Below are positions 15,376 to 24,138 of a stretch of DNA of 33,179 nucleotides, piece by piece; the first letter of the stretch is position 1, and every line of letters starts with the position of its first letter. This stretch comes from Pirellulaceae bacterium (GTDB lineage Bacteria; Planctomycetota; Planctomycetia; Pirellulales; Pirellulaceae): assembly GCA_016784735.1 (NCBI GenBank), contig JADHUC010000105.1:1-33179 (forward strand), read 5' to 3'. The position numbers and the translations under genes were made by a program. The notes under the pieces are model-generated. The model ran no database searches and had not been told where the DNA came from. It was given only the letters and a program-made list of their open reading frames with translations.

Positions 15376-16336
15376 GATTCTCCTCCCCTTCCACGTACTT
15401 TTTGTACAATGCGACCGCTTGATCGTCCGAGATCCCTCGCCCGATGATCAGACGCGCTCGTGCCGTGGCCGCTTCGCCGGCTTTCAGGTCACGGCCGAAC
15501 AGAGACAGGTACAGCGAGCGATGGCTTTCCTCGCCGAAGGGCGTGGCCACGGCAAAGCAGTCTGCTGCCGGCGCCATTATCAGTCCCGCAAAACCGCTCT
15601 CCGCATCGCGGCGCATGGCCAATGGCGCGGAAAGGCGGGGCATGATCTTCCAATCGACCGGGCTTGGCGGCCGTCGCCATCGGCCGTCACGGATGATCTC
15701 GACCGCTTCGTCGTCGCGGGGGAACATCTGCCACTTGGCGTATGATTCCTTGGCTTCCAGGAAGGCGGGCTTGCCGTCCGTTTCGGGGCAACCCGCCACG
15801 TAGACCAGCGACTTGGCAAAGCCCTCGAAATACGAAGCCAGGAACACCTCGAACCGTTTGAGACCCTTTCGCGCAACCACAGTAGTAGTGACGTCGAGAA
15901 CGTTCGGAGCGGTCCAACGGTAGATCGCTTTCATGTCGAAGGGATGTTCGTCGTCCGCCGACCACCGCACTTCCACCGCTCCACCCGGAAGCACCCGCGC
16001 CTCGCTGGCCCAGTCCCAGGCGGCATGCCCGTATCGGGCGCGGTCGTCCAGGAGCCGATAATGCGAAAACAACCCGTAAGCGCGAGCAATCGCCTTTCCG
16101 GATGCAGTGTCAACCACGGACGTCAATCCGAGCGACCTGCCTTGCGGCCGCAGCGTTCCTCTTAGAACGCCGGTATCGAAGTGGCACTCTTTCCCCTGGG
16201 CCGTGAAAGCCAACTCGGCTTCAGTCGTCTCTCTCTCTTTCGATTCAGCGGCGGGTAGAAACCGTCCACGGCAAAGGGCTAAGCCTGCCGCTGTGGTCGT
16301 GGTGAGAAAATGTCGTCGGTTCAGATGGTCGTTCAT
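15365..16336 (-). CDS. Tat-exported protein of unknown function (beta-sandwich, possible carbohydrate-related)
   Basis: 323 residues from ATG 16336, preceded by AAGG at a 6-nt spacing. The N-terminus NRRHFLTTTTAAGLALC is a twin-arginine export signal. An alternative start at 16387 would overlap the GH127 stop by ATGA but would give a very long n-region. The body is rich in beta-strand-like segments with many aromatic and acidic residues (VLRGTLRPQGRSLGLTSVVD, AIYRWTAPNVLDVTTTVVAR, FEVFLASYFEGFAKSLVYV). I do not recognise a named family. Some stretches resemble the exported protein at 23083-24108. It lies 47 nt after GH127 and overlaps RhaT, so it is the middle gene of a three-gene operon. A mutarotase- or lyase-like sugar role is a guess. 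Confidence 0.85.
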   Translation of the reverse strand: MNDHLNRRHFLTTTTAAGLALCRGRFLPAAESKERETTEAELAFTAQGKECHFDTGVLRGTLRPQGRSLGLTSVVDTASGKAIARAYGLFSHYRLLDDRARYGHAAWDWASEARVLPGGAVEVRWSADDEHPFDMKAIYRWTAPNVLDVTTTVVARKGLKRFEVFLASYFEGFAKSLVYVAGCPETDGKPAFLEAKESYAKWQMFPRDDEAVEIIRDGRWRRPPSPVDWKIMPRLSAPLAMRRDAESGFAGLIMAPAADCFAVATPFGEESHRSLYLSLFGRDLKAGEAATARARLIIGRGISDDQAVALYKKYVEGEENHGN

Positions 16337-16383
16337 GGTACGCCTTCTCACTTTTGCAGTCGGAGTATTCTTCAAACCCGACT

Positions 16384-18729
16384 TCATTCCGGTAGTCGCC
16401 ATTCGAGGATGCCGCCGGAGAAGTTGGGTTGGAGTACGGTTTCAAGGCGGATGGCCGTCGTGGTCACGGGCTCGAAAGTCACTCGGTTGAACTTATCCTT
16501 CCCAACACCGTACGGCGACGTGGCCTCGACCGGTTTCCACTCGTCGCCGTCCTTCCACAACAGCCGCCAGCTTACGGGCACGCGGCACTGTCCGCGGCCC
16601 GTGTCGTCAAACCAGTAGACTTCCGCCTTCGCCAGCGTTTTGGGCTTTTCGAATTCGTACCCTACCCATTCCGCCGTGCCTCGGCGGTCCCACCAGGTGA
16701 ATCTGGGGATATCGTGGTCGATCGAGTTCTTGGGCAGGACGTTGTCGTTCAGCGCCTGCTCACCATCGCGGCCCCAGCAATGCGAGGATGACGGCTTGGC
16801 GACGATAGCCACCGTCGCTCCTTCCGGGTTCGCGGCATCGGGCATTTCGTTTGGAACCCAAACGACCATTTGCCCCGGCTCGCGGTTGTCCCAGGCGTAG
16901 TAGGGAATCGCCGTGAGTGCGACTTCGCGGCTTTCCACGCGAAATCCGTTTTCGGTTTCCACGACGCCTTGTTGTCGGCCTTTCGCTTTGATCACTGTGA
17001 CACCGCCGAGCAGGTCGGGTCGGATTTCCGTGTCGAACGTCGCGCCCTGGGGAATCGCAACTTGCTCCACGTGGCACGGGTTGTCCATGTCTTCCAGGCA
17101 GTAAACCACGGGCCCGCGCAGGATGGCCCGTCGTCCCGTGTTCTCTTCCACGTTCGGATCCGACGCGACCTGACGGACAGTCATGGAAAAGTTCAGCGCG
17201 ATCGTGTCGCCCGCCTTCCACGCTTGTCGTAACGACACAAAACCGTCCTTGGGTTCTGCAGCGACATCATCGCCGTTTACGGCGACGGTTGCGTCTTGGC
17301 ACCATCCGGGGATGCGCAGCCGCACGGTGAAGTCTTCGGTCACGTTCGGTTCGACGACGATCGTGACCGCGCCGTCCCACGGATACGCCGTATTTTGCAC
17401 GAGTCTTACCTGGCCATTCTTCAATGGCACCGTTCCGGTGCCGCCAACGTACTGCAGCACGCACACGCCTTCGCCGTCTGCCATCGCGCCGTAGACGTAT
17501 TGGCCAAGCGAAGCGATGAAACGCACGACATTGGTCGGGCAGCACGCGCAACCGTACCACGGCTGCCGATGGTGGTTGCCGTGGCTGGCCAATGGGTTGA
17601 CATAGAAAAACTTCGAACCGTCCAGCGAAATGCCAGAGATGGCGCCATTGTACAGCAGCCGTTCGACCAGATCGGCAAAACGCCCCTCGCCGTGCAGCAG
17701 TGCCAACCGGTGGTTCCAGAACACCATGGCGATCGACGCACACGTTTCGCAGTAAGCATTGTAGTTGGGCAGATAGTACGGCTGCGCGAATCCCTCGCCG
17801 TGGCCCTGCACACCGACGCCGCCCGTGACGTACATTTTCTTGTTGGCGATGAACTGCCACAGCCGTTCCATCGTGTCTATGTAGCCCTGATCGCCGTCGA
17901 CGGCTGCCAGATCGGCCACGCCGCTGTAGAAGTACAGGAATCGCACCGCATGGCCTACCGGTTCTTCCTGCTCGCGCACCGGCTTGTGGTCCTGGCAGTA
18001 GCCGCCGAACAACTGCCGGTGTTCGTCGTTACCGTGTTCATCGACAAAGAAACGGGCCAATTCCAGGTAACGTTCCTCGCCCGTAGCTCGCCACAGTTTC
18101 ACCAGGGCCAATTCGATCTCGGGGTGTCCGGCGATACCGTGCCGCTTGTCCGGCCCGAAGACGCTATCGATGTAGTCGGCGAACTTGCAGGCCACATCGA
18201 GGAACGTCCGCTCGCCGGTCGCGCGATAGTGAGCCACGGCGGCTTCGAACATGTGTCCCGCGCAATACAGTTCGTGTGCGTGCTGCAGATTCTGCCACCG
18301 CTTCTCCGGCTCTTTGACGGAAAACCATGTGTTCAGGTAACCGTCGGGCTGTTGCGAGCGGCGGATGTTGTCGATGATCTCGTCCAGCCGCGCGGCCAAC
18401 GCGGGATCGGGATGTGTGTGCAGCGAGTAGGCGACGCCTTCGAGCACCTTGTAGACATCCGAGTCGTGGAAGATATGGCCGCGGAACGGGCCTTTGGTGG
18501 CAACTCCGCCGGCATGCCGGAAGTTGTCCAACCGCCCCGTCTCCTCGCACGTGTCCAGGTTGTGGGGGATCGACACCTTGCGATTCGTCTCTTGACGCGG
18601 CGACCAAAAACCGCTCTGGATCGTCACATCGCTGAAGTTCACCGGCGTCATCTTTGCCACGTCGTCGGCATGAGCCGGCCATGTCAGAGCTGTTAACAAG
18701 AGTGTTACCGCAACGGTTCGCGCCATCAT
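16384..18729 (-). CDS. GH127 beta-L-arabinofuranosidase (DUF1680 family), exported
   Basis: 781 residues. The start ATG 18729 follows GGAG by 5 nt. The frame is open further upstream, but that extension translates two hairpin repeats. Signal peptide: MMARTVAVTLLLTALTWPAHA. The catalytic (alpha/alpha)6 part covers about residues 30-600. It contains CETC (E328, C330) and GCACCPTN (C396, C397), which correspond to the zinc-binding Glu and three Cys of characterised HypBA1, whose Cys417 is the nucleophile. The last 150 residues (WWDRRGTAEWVGYEFEKP, VYWFDD onwards) look like a discoidin-type binding domain. It would release beta-linked L-arabinofuranose outside the cytoplasm. It heads an operon with the Tat protein and RhaT and is divergent from GH51. 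Confidence 0.92.
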   Translation of the reverse strand: MMARTVAVTLLLTALTWPAHADDVAKMTPVNFSDVTIQSGFWSPRQETNRKVSIPHNLDTCEETGRLDNFRHAGGVATKGPFRGHIFHDSDVYKVLEGVAYSLHTHPDPALAARLDEIIDNIRRSQQPDGYLNTWFSVKEPEKRWQNLQHAHELYCAGHMFEAAVAHYRATGERTFLDVACKFADYIDSVFGPDKRHGIAGHPEIELALVKLWRATGEERYLELARFFVDEHGNDEHRQLFGGYCQDHKPVREQEEPVGHAVRFLYFYSGVADLAAVDGDQGYIDTMERLWQFIANKKMYVTGGVGVQGHGEGFAQPYYLPNYNAYCETCASIAMVFWNHRLALLHGEGRFADLVERLLYNGAISGISLDGSKFFYVNPLASHGNHHRQPWYGCACCPTNVVRFIASLGQYVYGAMADGEGVCVLQYVGGTGTVPLKNGQVRLVQNTAYPWDGAVTIVVEPNVTEDFTVRLRIPGWCQDATVAVNGDDVAAEPKDGFVSLRQAWKAGDTIALNFSMTVRQVASDPNVEENTGRRAILRGPVVYCLEDMDNPCHVEQVAIPQGATFDTEIRPDLLGGVTVIKAKGRQQGVVETENGFRVESREVALTAIPYYAWDNREPGQMVVWVPNEMPDAANPEGATVAIVAKPSSSHCWGRDGEQALNDNVLPKNSIDHDIPRFTWWDRRGTAEWVGYEFEKPKTLAKAEVYWFDDTGRGQCRVPVSWRLLWKDGDEWKPVEATSPYGVGKDKFNRVTFEPVTTTAIRLETVLQPNFSGGILEWRLPE

Positions 18730-18745
18730 TCGTGCTCCAAAAAGT

Positions 18746-18822
18746 AGGTCCCGCTTGCCGAGCGGGACCTTGAATTCCGCTACCCTGCAATAGGTCCAGG
18801 TCCCGTCCGGCAGACGGGACCT
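18746..18822. repeat. Two family A hairpins in the GH127/GH51 divergent intergenic region
   Basis: 18746-18770 is identical to the copies at 12924 and 21324 (arms AGGTCCCGCT and AGCGGGACCT, loop TGCCG). 18798-18822 has arms AGGTCCCGTC and GACGGGACCT around CGGCA. It is in the inverted orientation, with paired changes on both arms that keep the stem perfect. The pair lies just upstream of the GH127 start, in its leader or promoter. Confidence 0.85.
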
Positions 18823-18940
18823 ACTGCCATCATCCATCCCGCCCTCATATCAAAGGAACCAGCGGTCGGCAAATCTGTTGTCTGAATGTATGATATCCTG
18901 AAGTCCGTTGGTAGTACCTTTTTCTTGAAGGAAACAAACC

Positions 18941-21325
18941 GTGAAGAAACAACTAGCTTTGGGACTACTGAGTATTGGCCTGGCGGTACTGGCCAAATCA
19001 CCGTGTATCGTATCGGCCCAGGCGGACGAGCCAGACAAGACGGAGAAAGAGTCGGCCAATCTGATACCCAATGAATCGTTCGAAGAAGCATCCGGCCAGA
19101 AGCCGGCTGGCTGGGATACGCAACAGTGGGGCGGCAAAGGCGAGTTTGCGTATGCAACCATCGGTCGTACCGGCAAGCGGTGCGTAATGATCTCGTCCGA
19201 AGAGGGTGCCGACATCGGATGGCACGCAACGGTGCCGGTGCAACCCCATTCGAGCTACCGGCTAACCGGTTGGATCAAGACCGAGAACGTGACCACGGCT
19301 ACGCCCGATGGAAGGCCCGGGCGCGGGGCCCTGCTGAACCTGCACAACATCCAGCCCTCCGCTACTGAGGCGGTAACGGGTACCAAGGACTGGACGAAGG
19401 TCGAATTGATGTTCGATACGGGTGGGCAGGTCGAGGTCCAAGTGAATTGCCTGTTCGGCGGCTGGGGCCTGGCGACCGGCAAAGCCTGGTACGACGACAT
19501 CCGGTTGGAGGCGGTGAATCTGAAAGACTGGAAACCGAGTATCGCGATTGACGCGGCGAAGAAGGGCCATCCGATCTCGAAGTACATCTATGGCCAGTTT
19601 ATCGAGCATCTGGGCCGCTGCATCTACGGAGGAATCTGGGCCGAGATGCTCGAAGATCGCAAGTTCTTCGATCCCGTAGGAGCCGAGGGCTCGCCCTGGA
19701 AGGCAATCGGCGAAGCGACCGTGGCCATGGAAAGCGAAGACTCCTTCGTCGGGGAACATACGCCCAAAGTCACAGCGCCCGGCGGCATTGCCCAGAGCGG
19801 ATTGGGACTGGTCGAAGGCAAGAAGTACGTCGGCAGGATCTGGCTGAAAGTAACCGATGCGGCTGCGCCCATTCGAGTCAGCTTGGTATGGGGCACCGAA
19901 GCCGACGACCGGCAAAGCGTGACTGTCCAGCAGATTGACACGAAGTACGTCGAAGTGCCACTTTCGTTCACGGCCGGCGCCGGCACCGACGACGGCCGCC
20001 TGGAAATCGCGGCTGCGGGCACTGGCACGTTTTACGTGGGCACGGTTTCCCTTATGCCTGCCGATAACGTTCACGGTATGCGTGCCGACACACTCCGGCT
20101 GCTCGAAGAGTTGGACTCGCCCGTTTATCGCTGGCCCGGGGGCAACTTTGTCAGTGGATACGACTGGCGGGACGGGATCGGCCCGCGGGACCGCCGTCCG
20201 CCGCGCAAGAACCCGGCCTGGAAGGGAATCGAACACAACGACTTTGGCTTGGACGACTTTATGACCTTTTGCCGCGTCCTGGGCACCGAACCTTACATTG
20301 CCGTCAACAGCGGACTGGCCGGTGTGGAAAACGCCGTCGGCGAAGTTCAATACGCCAACGGGGCGCCTGATTCGCCGATGGGCAAACTGCGTGCCAAGAA
20401 CGGACATCCCGAACCGTACAAAGTGAATTGGTGGGGAATCGGCAACGAGATGTATGGCGGTTGGCAGCTTGGACACATGCCGTTGGAGGACTATATCAAG
20501 AAGCACAACGTCTTTGCCGATGCCATGCGAGCCGAAGACCCGTCGATCACGCTGGTCGCCGTGGGGGCTACGGGGAAGTGGAGCGAAGGCATGATGCAGT
20601 TCTGCGCCGACCACATGGAACTGATCAGCGAGCATTTCTATCGCCAAGGTCACACCGGGTTGGCTTCGCACGTCCGGCAGATCCCGGACGCCGTCCGGCA
20701 GAAGGCCGAAGCCCACCGCGACTACCGGCGACGCTTCGATTCGCTGAAGGGCAAAGACATCGACATCGCCCTGGACGAATGGAACTACTGGTACGGCCCG
20801 CACGTGTACGGCGAACTGGGCACGCGCTATTTCCTGAAAGACGCTTTGGGGATCGCCGCCGGGTTGAACGAGTACGCGCGGCAGAGCGACATTATGTTCA
20901 TGGCCAACTATGCTCAGACAGTGAACGTGATCGGCTGCATCAAGACCAGCAAGACGGCCGCTTCGTTTGCCACGACAGGCTTGGCGCTGAAACTGTACCG
21001 CAAACACTTCGGCGTTACGCCAGTTGCGGTCACCACCGAACTGCCGCTAGACGTGGCTGCGTCATTGACCGAGGACGGCCGGACGTTGACAGTGGCCGTT
21101 GTGAATCCCACGATGCGCGAGTTGGAACTGCCGCTTACCATCAGCGGCGCGGCGTTGGCTGGTGCCGGGCAGAGATGGGAGATTGCCGGCGACGACCCCA
21201 TGGCCTACAACGAACCCGGCAAACCAGCCAAGGTAACGATCCAACAGTCCACGGTAACCGGCGCATCGGACAAGCTGACCGTAGCACCGTGCAGCGTAAC
21301 CTTGTTTGCGTTGGCGCTGAAGTAG
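18941..21325 (+). CDS. GH51 alpha-L-arabinofuranosidase with N-terminal carbohydrate-binding module, exported
   Basis: 794 residues. It starts at GTG 18941, with AAGGA 8 nt upstream. Signal peptide about residues 1-27 (KKQLALGLLSIGLAVLA). Residues about 40-190 resemble a CBM4/9-type beta-sandwich (NLIPNESFEEASGQKPAGWD ... KAWYDDIRLEAV). The catalytic barrel then begins with SKYIYGQFIEHLGRCIYGGI and YRWPGGNFVSGYDW. The acid/base is E503 in WGIGNEMYGG and the nucleophile E613 in ALDEWNYWYG. It would release alpha-L-arabinofuranose from arabinan or arabinoxylan side chains. The stop codon TAG shares two bases with a family A hairpin. The sulfatase follows 166 nt downstream on the same strand. 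Confidence 0.93.
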   Translation: MKKQLALGLLSIGLAVLAKSPCIVSAQADEPDKTEKESANLIPNESFEEASGQKPAGWDTQQWGGKGEFAYATIGRTGKRCVMISSEEGADIGWHATVPVQPHSSYRLTGWIKTENVTTATPDGRPGRGALLNLHNIQPSATEAVTGTKDWTKVELMFDTGGQVEVQVNCLFGGWGLATGKAWYDDIRLEAVNLKDWKPSIAIDAAKKGHPISKYIYGQFIEHLGRCIYGGIWAEMLEDRKFFDPVGAEGSPWKAIGEATVAMESEDSFVGEHTPKVTAPGGIAQSGLGLVEGKKYVGRIWLKVTDAAAPIRVSLVWGTEADDRQSVTVQQIDTKYVEVPLSFTAGAGTDDGRLEIAAAGTGTFYVGTVSLMPADNVHGMRADTLRLLEELDSPVYRWPGGNFVSGYDWRDGIGPRDRRPPRKNPAWKGIEHNDFGLDDFMTFCRVLGTEPYIAVNSGLAGVENAVGEVQYANGAPDSPMGKLRAKNGHPEPYKVNWWGIGNEMYGGWQLGHMPLEDYIKKHNVFADAMRAEDPSITLVAVGATGKWSEGMMQFCADHMELISEHFYRQGHTGLASHVRQIPDAVRQKAEAHRDYRRRFDSLKGKDIDIALDEWNYWYGPHVYGELGTRYFLKDALGIAAGLNEYARQSDIMFMANYAQTVNVIGCIKTSKTAASFATTGLALKLYRKHFGVTPVAVTTELPLDVAASLTEDGRTLTVAVVNPTMRELELPLTISGAALAGAGQRWEIAGDDPMAYNEPGKPAKVTIQQSTVTGASDKLTVAPCSVTLFALALK

Positions 21326-21348
21326 GTCCCGCTTGCCGAGCGGGACCT
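21324..21348. repeat. Family A hairpin overlapping the GH51 stop codon
   Basis: Perfect 10-bp arms AGGTCCCGCT and AGCGGGACCT around TGCCG, identical to 12924-12948 and 18746-18770. The first two bases belong to the TAG stop of the GH51 gene. It could stabilise or terminate the GH51 transcript. Confidence 0.85.
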
Positions 21349-21367
21349 CGGGAGGGAGAAAGGAGAG

Positions 21368-21467
21368 GTATCAGGTATCAGGTGTCGGGAATCTCGATCC
21401 CGTATCCCGTGCCGACTTGCCAGTTTCGACCCCTCTTGCCCGACACCCGAAACCCGACACCCACTCC
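21368..21467. repeat. Heptamer (7-nt) tandem repeats in two opposite-strand blocks
   Basis: From 21368 the units are GTATCAG, GTATCAG, GTGTCGG, GAATCTC, GATCCCG, TATCCCG. From 21440 they are CCGACAC, CCGAAAC, CCGACAC, CCACTCC, whose first three are reverse complements of GTGTCGG-type units. The two blocks can therefore pair. They fill the GH51-sulfatase gap. A related 7-nt array lies after the sulfatase gene. Confidence 0.65.
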
Positions 21468-21491
21468 CTCCAACAACCGGAGACCCACGAA

Positions 21492-22979
21492 ATGCTCCTA
21501 CGCCGAGTTATCCCAACGGCTTTCGCCCTCCTCGCCCTGATTCCATCAGTCGCAGCGGCAGTTTCAGCCCGCCAGCCCGGCGATCGGCCGAACATTCTGT
21601 TCATCATGGTCGACGACCTGGGCAAAGAATGGGTCTCGTGCTACGGAGCCGAAGAGATCGAAACGCCCCACCTGGACGCCTTGGCGGCCGGGGGCATGAA
21701 GTTCCACAATGCCTACTCGATGCCCCAATGCACGCCCACGCGCGCGACGCTGCTCACGGGGCAGTACCCGTGGCGAAACGGTTGGTGCAACCACTGGGAT
21801 GTGCCGCGCTGGGGCGCCGGATGCCATTTCGATTGGAAATGCAACACTACGTTTGCCCGTCAACTGAAGAAAACCGGCTATGCAACAGCGGCTGCCGGCA
21901 AGTGGCAGATCAACGACTTCCGAGTCACGCCCGATGCCATGGGCAAACACGGGTTCGACGAGTGGTGCATGTGGACCGGTTACGAGACGGGCAATCCGCC
22001 GAGCGGCGCTCGCTATTGGGACCCGTACATCAACACCAACAAAGGCAGCCGAACCTACGAAGGCCGATTTGGCTGCGACGTATTTGTTGACTTCTTGATC
22101 GACTTCATCGAGCGGCATCAGGACCAACCCATGATGCTGTACTTTCCCATGGCCCTGACGCACGGCCCGCTGGTAAGCACTCCGGCCGAACCGGACGCTT
22201 CCGACAAGATGGCCAAACACAAGGCGATGGTCCGCTACACCGACGCAGCTCTGGGCCGGCTCGTTGCGGCGATTGACAAGCTGAAGATTCGCAACAACAC
22301 CATCATCATCTGGTCCACCGACAACGGCACCAGTGGCGGTATCTCGGGCCGCATGAACGGTCGCCTGGTCCGCGGCGGCAAAGCGAAGTTGACCGAGAAC
22401 GGCGTCTGCGAGCCCTACATCGTCAACTGCCCCGGCTTGGTGCCGGCCGGCGTCGAAACGGACGCCCTGACCGACTTCACCGATCTGTTCCCGACCTTCT
22501 GTGAATTGGCCGGCGCGGAATTGCCTGAAGGTGTCGCCATCGACGGCAAGTCGATCGCCCCGGTCATGTTGGGCAAAGACAAGGACGGCCCGCGCGACTG
22601 GATCATGGCCCTGGGACACGGTGCGGCCCGACTGGACGAAAGAGGCGTTCGCCCCAAAGTCGACTATACACCACGCGTAATTCGCGACAAACGATACAAG
22701 GCGTTCGTCCAAGACGGCCAGATTATCAAACTGGTCGATTTGAAGACGGACCTGGAGGAACAGCAAGACCTCTCGGACAGCGAAGACGCAGCGGTGATCG
22801 ACGCGAGAGAGAAATTCGAAGCCGTCGTCAGTATGTGTCCCGAAAAAGACGCCCGCCCGCAATACGAACCCACACCGCCACAACCGTGGGACAGGAAAGC
22901 GAACGACGATAGTGGCAAGAAGGTGAAGAAGAACAAGAGACGCGATAGGCGAGCCAAGAAACTTAGGACGGGAGAGTGA
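21492..22979 (+). CDS. Exported sulfatase (family S1, formylglycine type)
   Basis: 495 residues from ATG 21492, with GGAG 9 nt upstream. The frame is open to 21333, but that extension translates a heptamer repeat. Signal peptide: LLRRVIPTAFALLALIPSVAAA. Family hallmarks are PNILFIMVDDLG (metal-binding Asp pair), C80-T-P-T-R followed by ATLLTG (the Cys that becomes formylglycine), AAGKWQ, ALTHGP and WSTDNGT. It would remove sulfate esters from a glycan outside the cytoplasm. Maturation requires a formylglycine-generating enzyme, which is not clearly present here. The C-terminus ends in an unusual Lys/Arg-rich tail (KKVKKNKRRDRRAKKLR). It sits next to GH51 on the same strand and is convergent with the gene at 23083. 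Confidence 0.93.
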   Translation: MLLRRVIPTAFALLALIPSVAAAVSARQPGDRPNILFIMVDDLGKEWVSCYGAEEIETPHLDALAAGGMKFHNAYSMPQCTPTRATLLTGQYPWRNGWCNHWDVPRWGAGCHFDWKCNTTFARQLKKTGYATAAAGKWQINDFRVTPDAMGKHGFDEWCMWTGYETGNPPSGARYWDPYINTNKGSRTYEGRFGCDVFVDFLIDFIERHQDQPMMLYFPMALTHGPLVSTPAEPDASDKMAKHKAMVRYTDAALGRLVAAIDKLKIRNNTIIIWSTDNGTSGGISGRMNGRLVRGGKAKLTENGVCEPYIVNCPGLVPAGVETDALTDFTDLFPTFCELAGAELPEGVAIDGKSIAPVMLGKDKDGPRDWIMALGHGAARLDERGVRPKVDYTPRVIRDKRYKAFVQDGQIIKLVDLKTDLEEQQDLSDSEDAAVIDAREKFEAVVSMCPEKDARPQYEPTPPQPWDRKANDDSGKKVKKNKRRDRRAKKLRTGE

Positions 22980-23003
22980 CGAACCTTCCGACGGCGGTGC
23001 CGA

Positions 23004-23038
23004 GTACTCAGTACCCAGTACTCGGTACTCTGCACTCC
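23004..23038. repeat. Heptamer tandem array after the sulfatase gene
   Basis: Five 7-nt units: GTACTCA, GTACCCA, GTACTCG, GTACTCT, GCACTCC. The pattern G-T-N-Y-C-N-N is shared with the array at 21368. It lies between convergent genes. Confidence 0.7.
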
Positions 23039-23082
23039 GCCCCTCGGCCGTCAGAAGGCCATGTGGCTGAGGTTCATCCACT

Positions 23083-24108
23083 CTATTGAGCAGCCAACGC
23101 TTCTCGGTGCGTCTGGGTGGCCCGCTCGATCTGCTCCGGCGACTCGTACGGCACGTACATCGCTCGCATGACGAACTGATATCTCTGGCCAACTTCGTAA
23201 TCGGGAGCAAAGTACTGAAAGTCCCAGGCCGGGTTGCCTTGGCCGCCGCCCGACGGGCTCTGCGACAAGCGGATGGCGTCTTTCGGACGGAACATCAGCA
23301 CCATGGCCATCCCGTGACTGACGCCGAAGTACCACGGTTCCGCGTAGCAATACCGTGAACGGTTGAACACAAGCGTGAGCGGAAAATCGTCTTCGTGGGA
23401 AAAATCGCGTTTGTCGTCGGACGCCACATGTGTGGAGAACGTTCCGTGTGCGGGCGTCACACCTCGAATCCAGCGGGTCTTTTTGGGCCCACCAGCATCG
23501 TGGCCTCTGAAGTGGATGTCCAGCGACTCCGGTTGATGGATGTAACTGGCCCAGAAGAATCCCACATAGTCGTAATGGAACGAACGACGGCGGGGAATGC
23601 ACTCGAAGGTCAGTTCAATCGTCCCGTCGTCCAGCAGTCGATACCGATGGCAACTCTCCAGCCCCCAAGTGGGCGTGGGTTTCTGATACAACTCGGCCGT
23701 GTTTTGATCGACGATTCGTAACTCCATCGGTGCGTTTCGCGGTTCGAACAGCACTTTGCGGTCTTGATCCGTCCCGTCGTGAATGTGCTCGAAGTTCAGG
23801 CCCGCGTAGCTCGGCACGAACAGATTGTCGCGACGCTGCGCGTGTTTCAACGAAGCGATCCCGCTGTAACCGGCGCGGTGGCCCGGTAACACGTCATCGT
23901 CGACGGCCCGGTTGTCGACCACCACGGCCTCGACATCGCCCTGTTTCAGGACCACGTACGGTTTGTCCGGCACTTGATAGCGAATCGACGTGTCCGACAA
24001 CGTCGTCAGCCGCGGCAGTTCGTCGCCTTGCACTGCGATAGCTCCCAGAAAAGACACAGCAAACCAGCAAACGCCCCCATACATCTTCGTGCTTGATTGT
24101 GTTCCCAT
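23083..24108 (-). CDS. Exported protein of unknown function, beta-sandwich-like
   Basis: 341 residues from ATG 24108, with AGGAG 10 nt upstream. A start at 24084 is possible. The signal peptide is MYGGVCWFAVSFLGAIAVQG. The body has strands and aromatic-rich motifs (SYAGLNFEHIHDG, CHRYRLLDDGTIELTFECIP, FHYDYVGFFWASYIHQPESL, YVPYESPEQIERATQTH). I do not recognise a named family. It resembles proteins of the beta-sandwich type often found in planctomycete glycan clusters, and it shares the RLLDD and F-ASY patterns with the Tat protein at 15365. The next gene on the strand upstream is the DUF6259-like protein, 147 nt away. Confidence 0.85.
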   Translation of the reverse strand: MGTQSSTKMYGGVCWFAVSFLGAIAVQGDELPRLTTLSDTSIRYQVPDKPYVVLKQGDVEAVVVDNRAVDDDVLPGHRAGYSGIASLKHAQRRDNLFVPSYAGLNFEHIHDGTDQDRKVLFEPRNAPMELRIVDQNTAELYQKPTPTWGLESCHRYRLLDDGTIELTFECIPRRRSFHYDYVGFFWASYIHQPESLDIHFRGHDAGGPKKTRWIRGVTPAHGTFSTHVASDDKRDFSHEDDFPLTLVFNRSRYCYAEPWYFGVSHGMAMVLMFRPKDAIRLSQSPSGGGQGNPAWDFQYFAPDYEVGQRYQFVMRAMYVPYESPEQIERATQTHREALAAQ

Positions 24109-24138
24109 GAGAATGCATCTCCTGTTCAATTGAGCCTT

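Noticed and set aside
17296..18696. Long plus-strand open frame (466 codons) opposite GH127
   Set aside because: It lies antisense to a gene with clear catalytic motifs, has no recognisable protein signature, and is explained by GC-rich codon use.
18860..18895. Possible sigma-70 promoter (TATGAT at 18889) before GH51
   Set aside because: No acceptable -35 box at the right distance, so it is not reported as a promoter.
19262..21007. Long minus-strand open frame (581 codons) opposite GH51
   Set aside because: Antisense to a well-supported GH51 gene; composition is low-information and no family motif is present.
21564..23210. Minus-strand open frame (548 codons) opposite the sulfatase
   Set aside because: Shadow of the sulfatase codon pattern; it also runs through the heptamer array, unlike a conserved protein.
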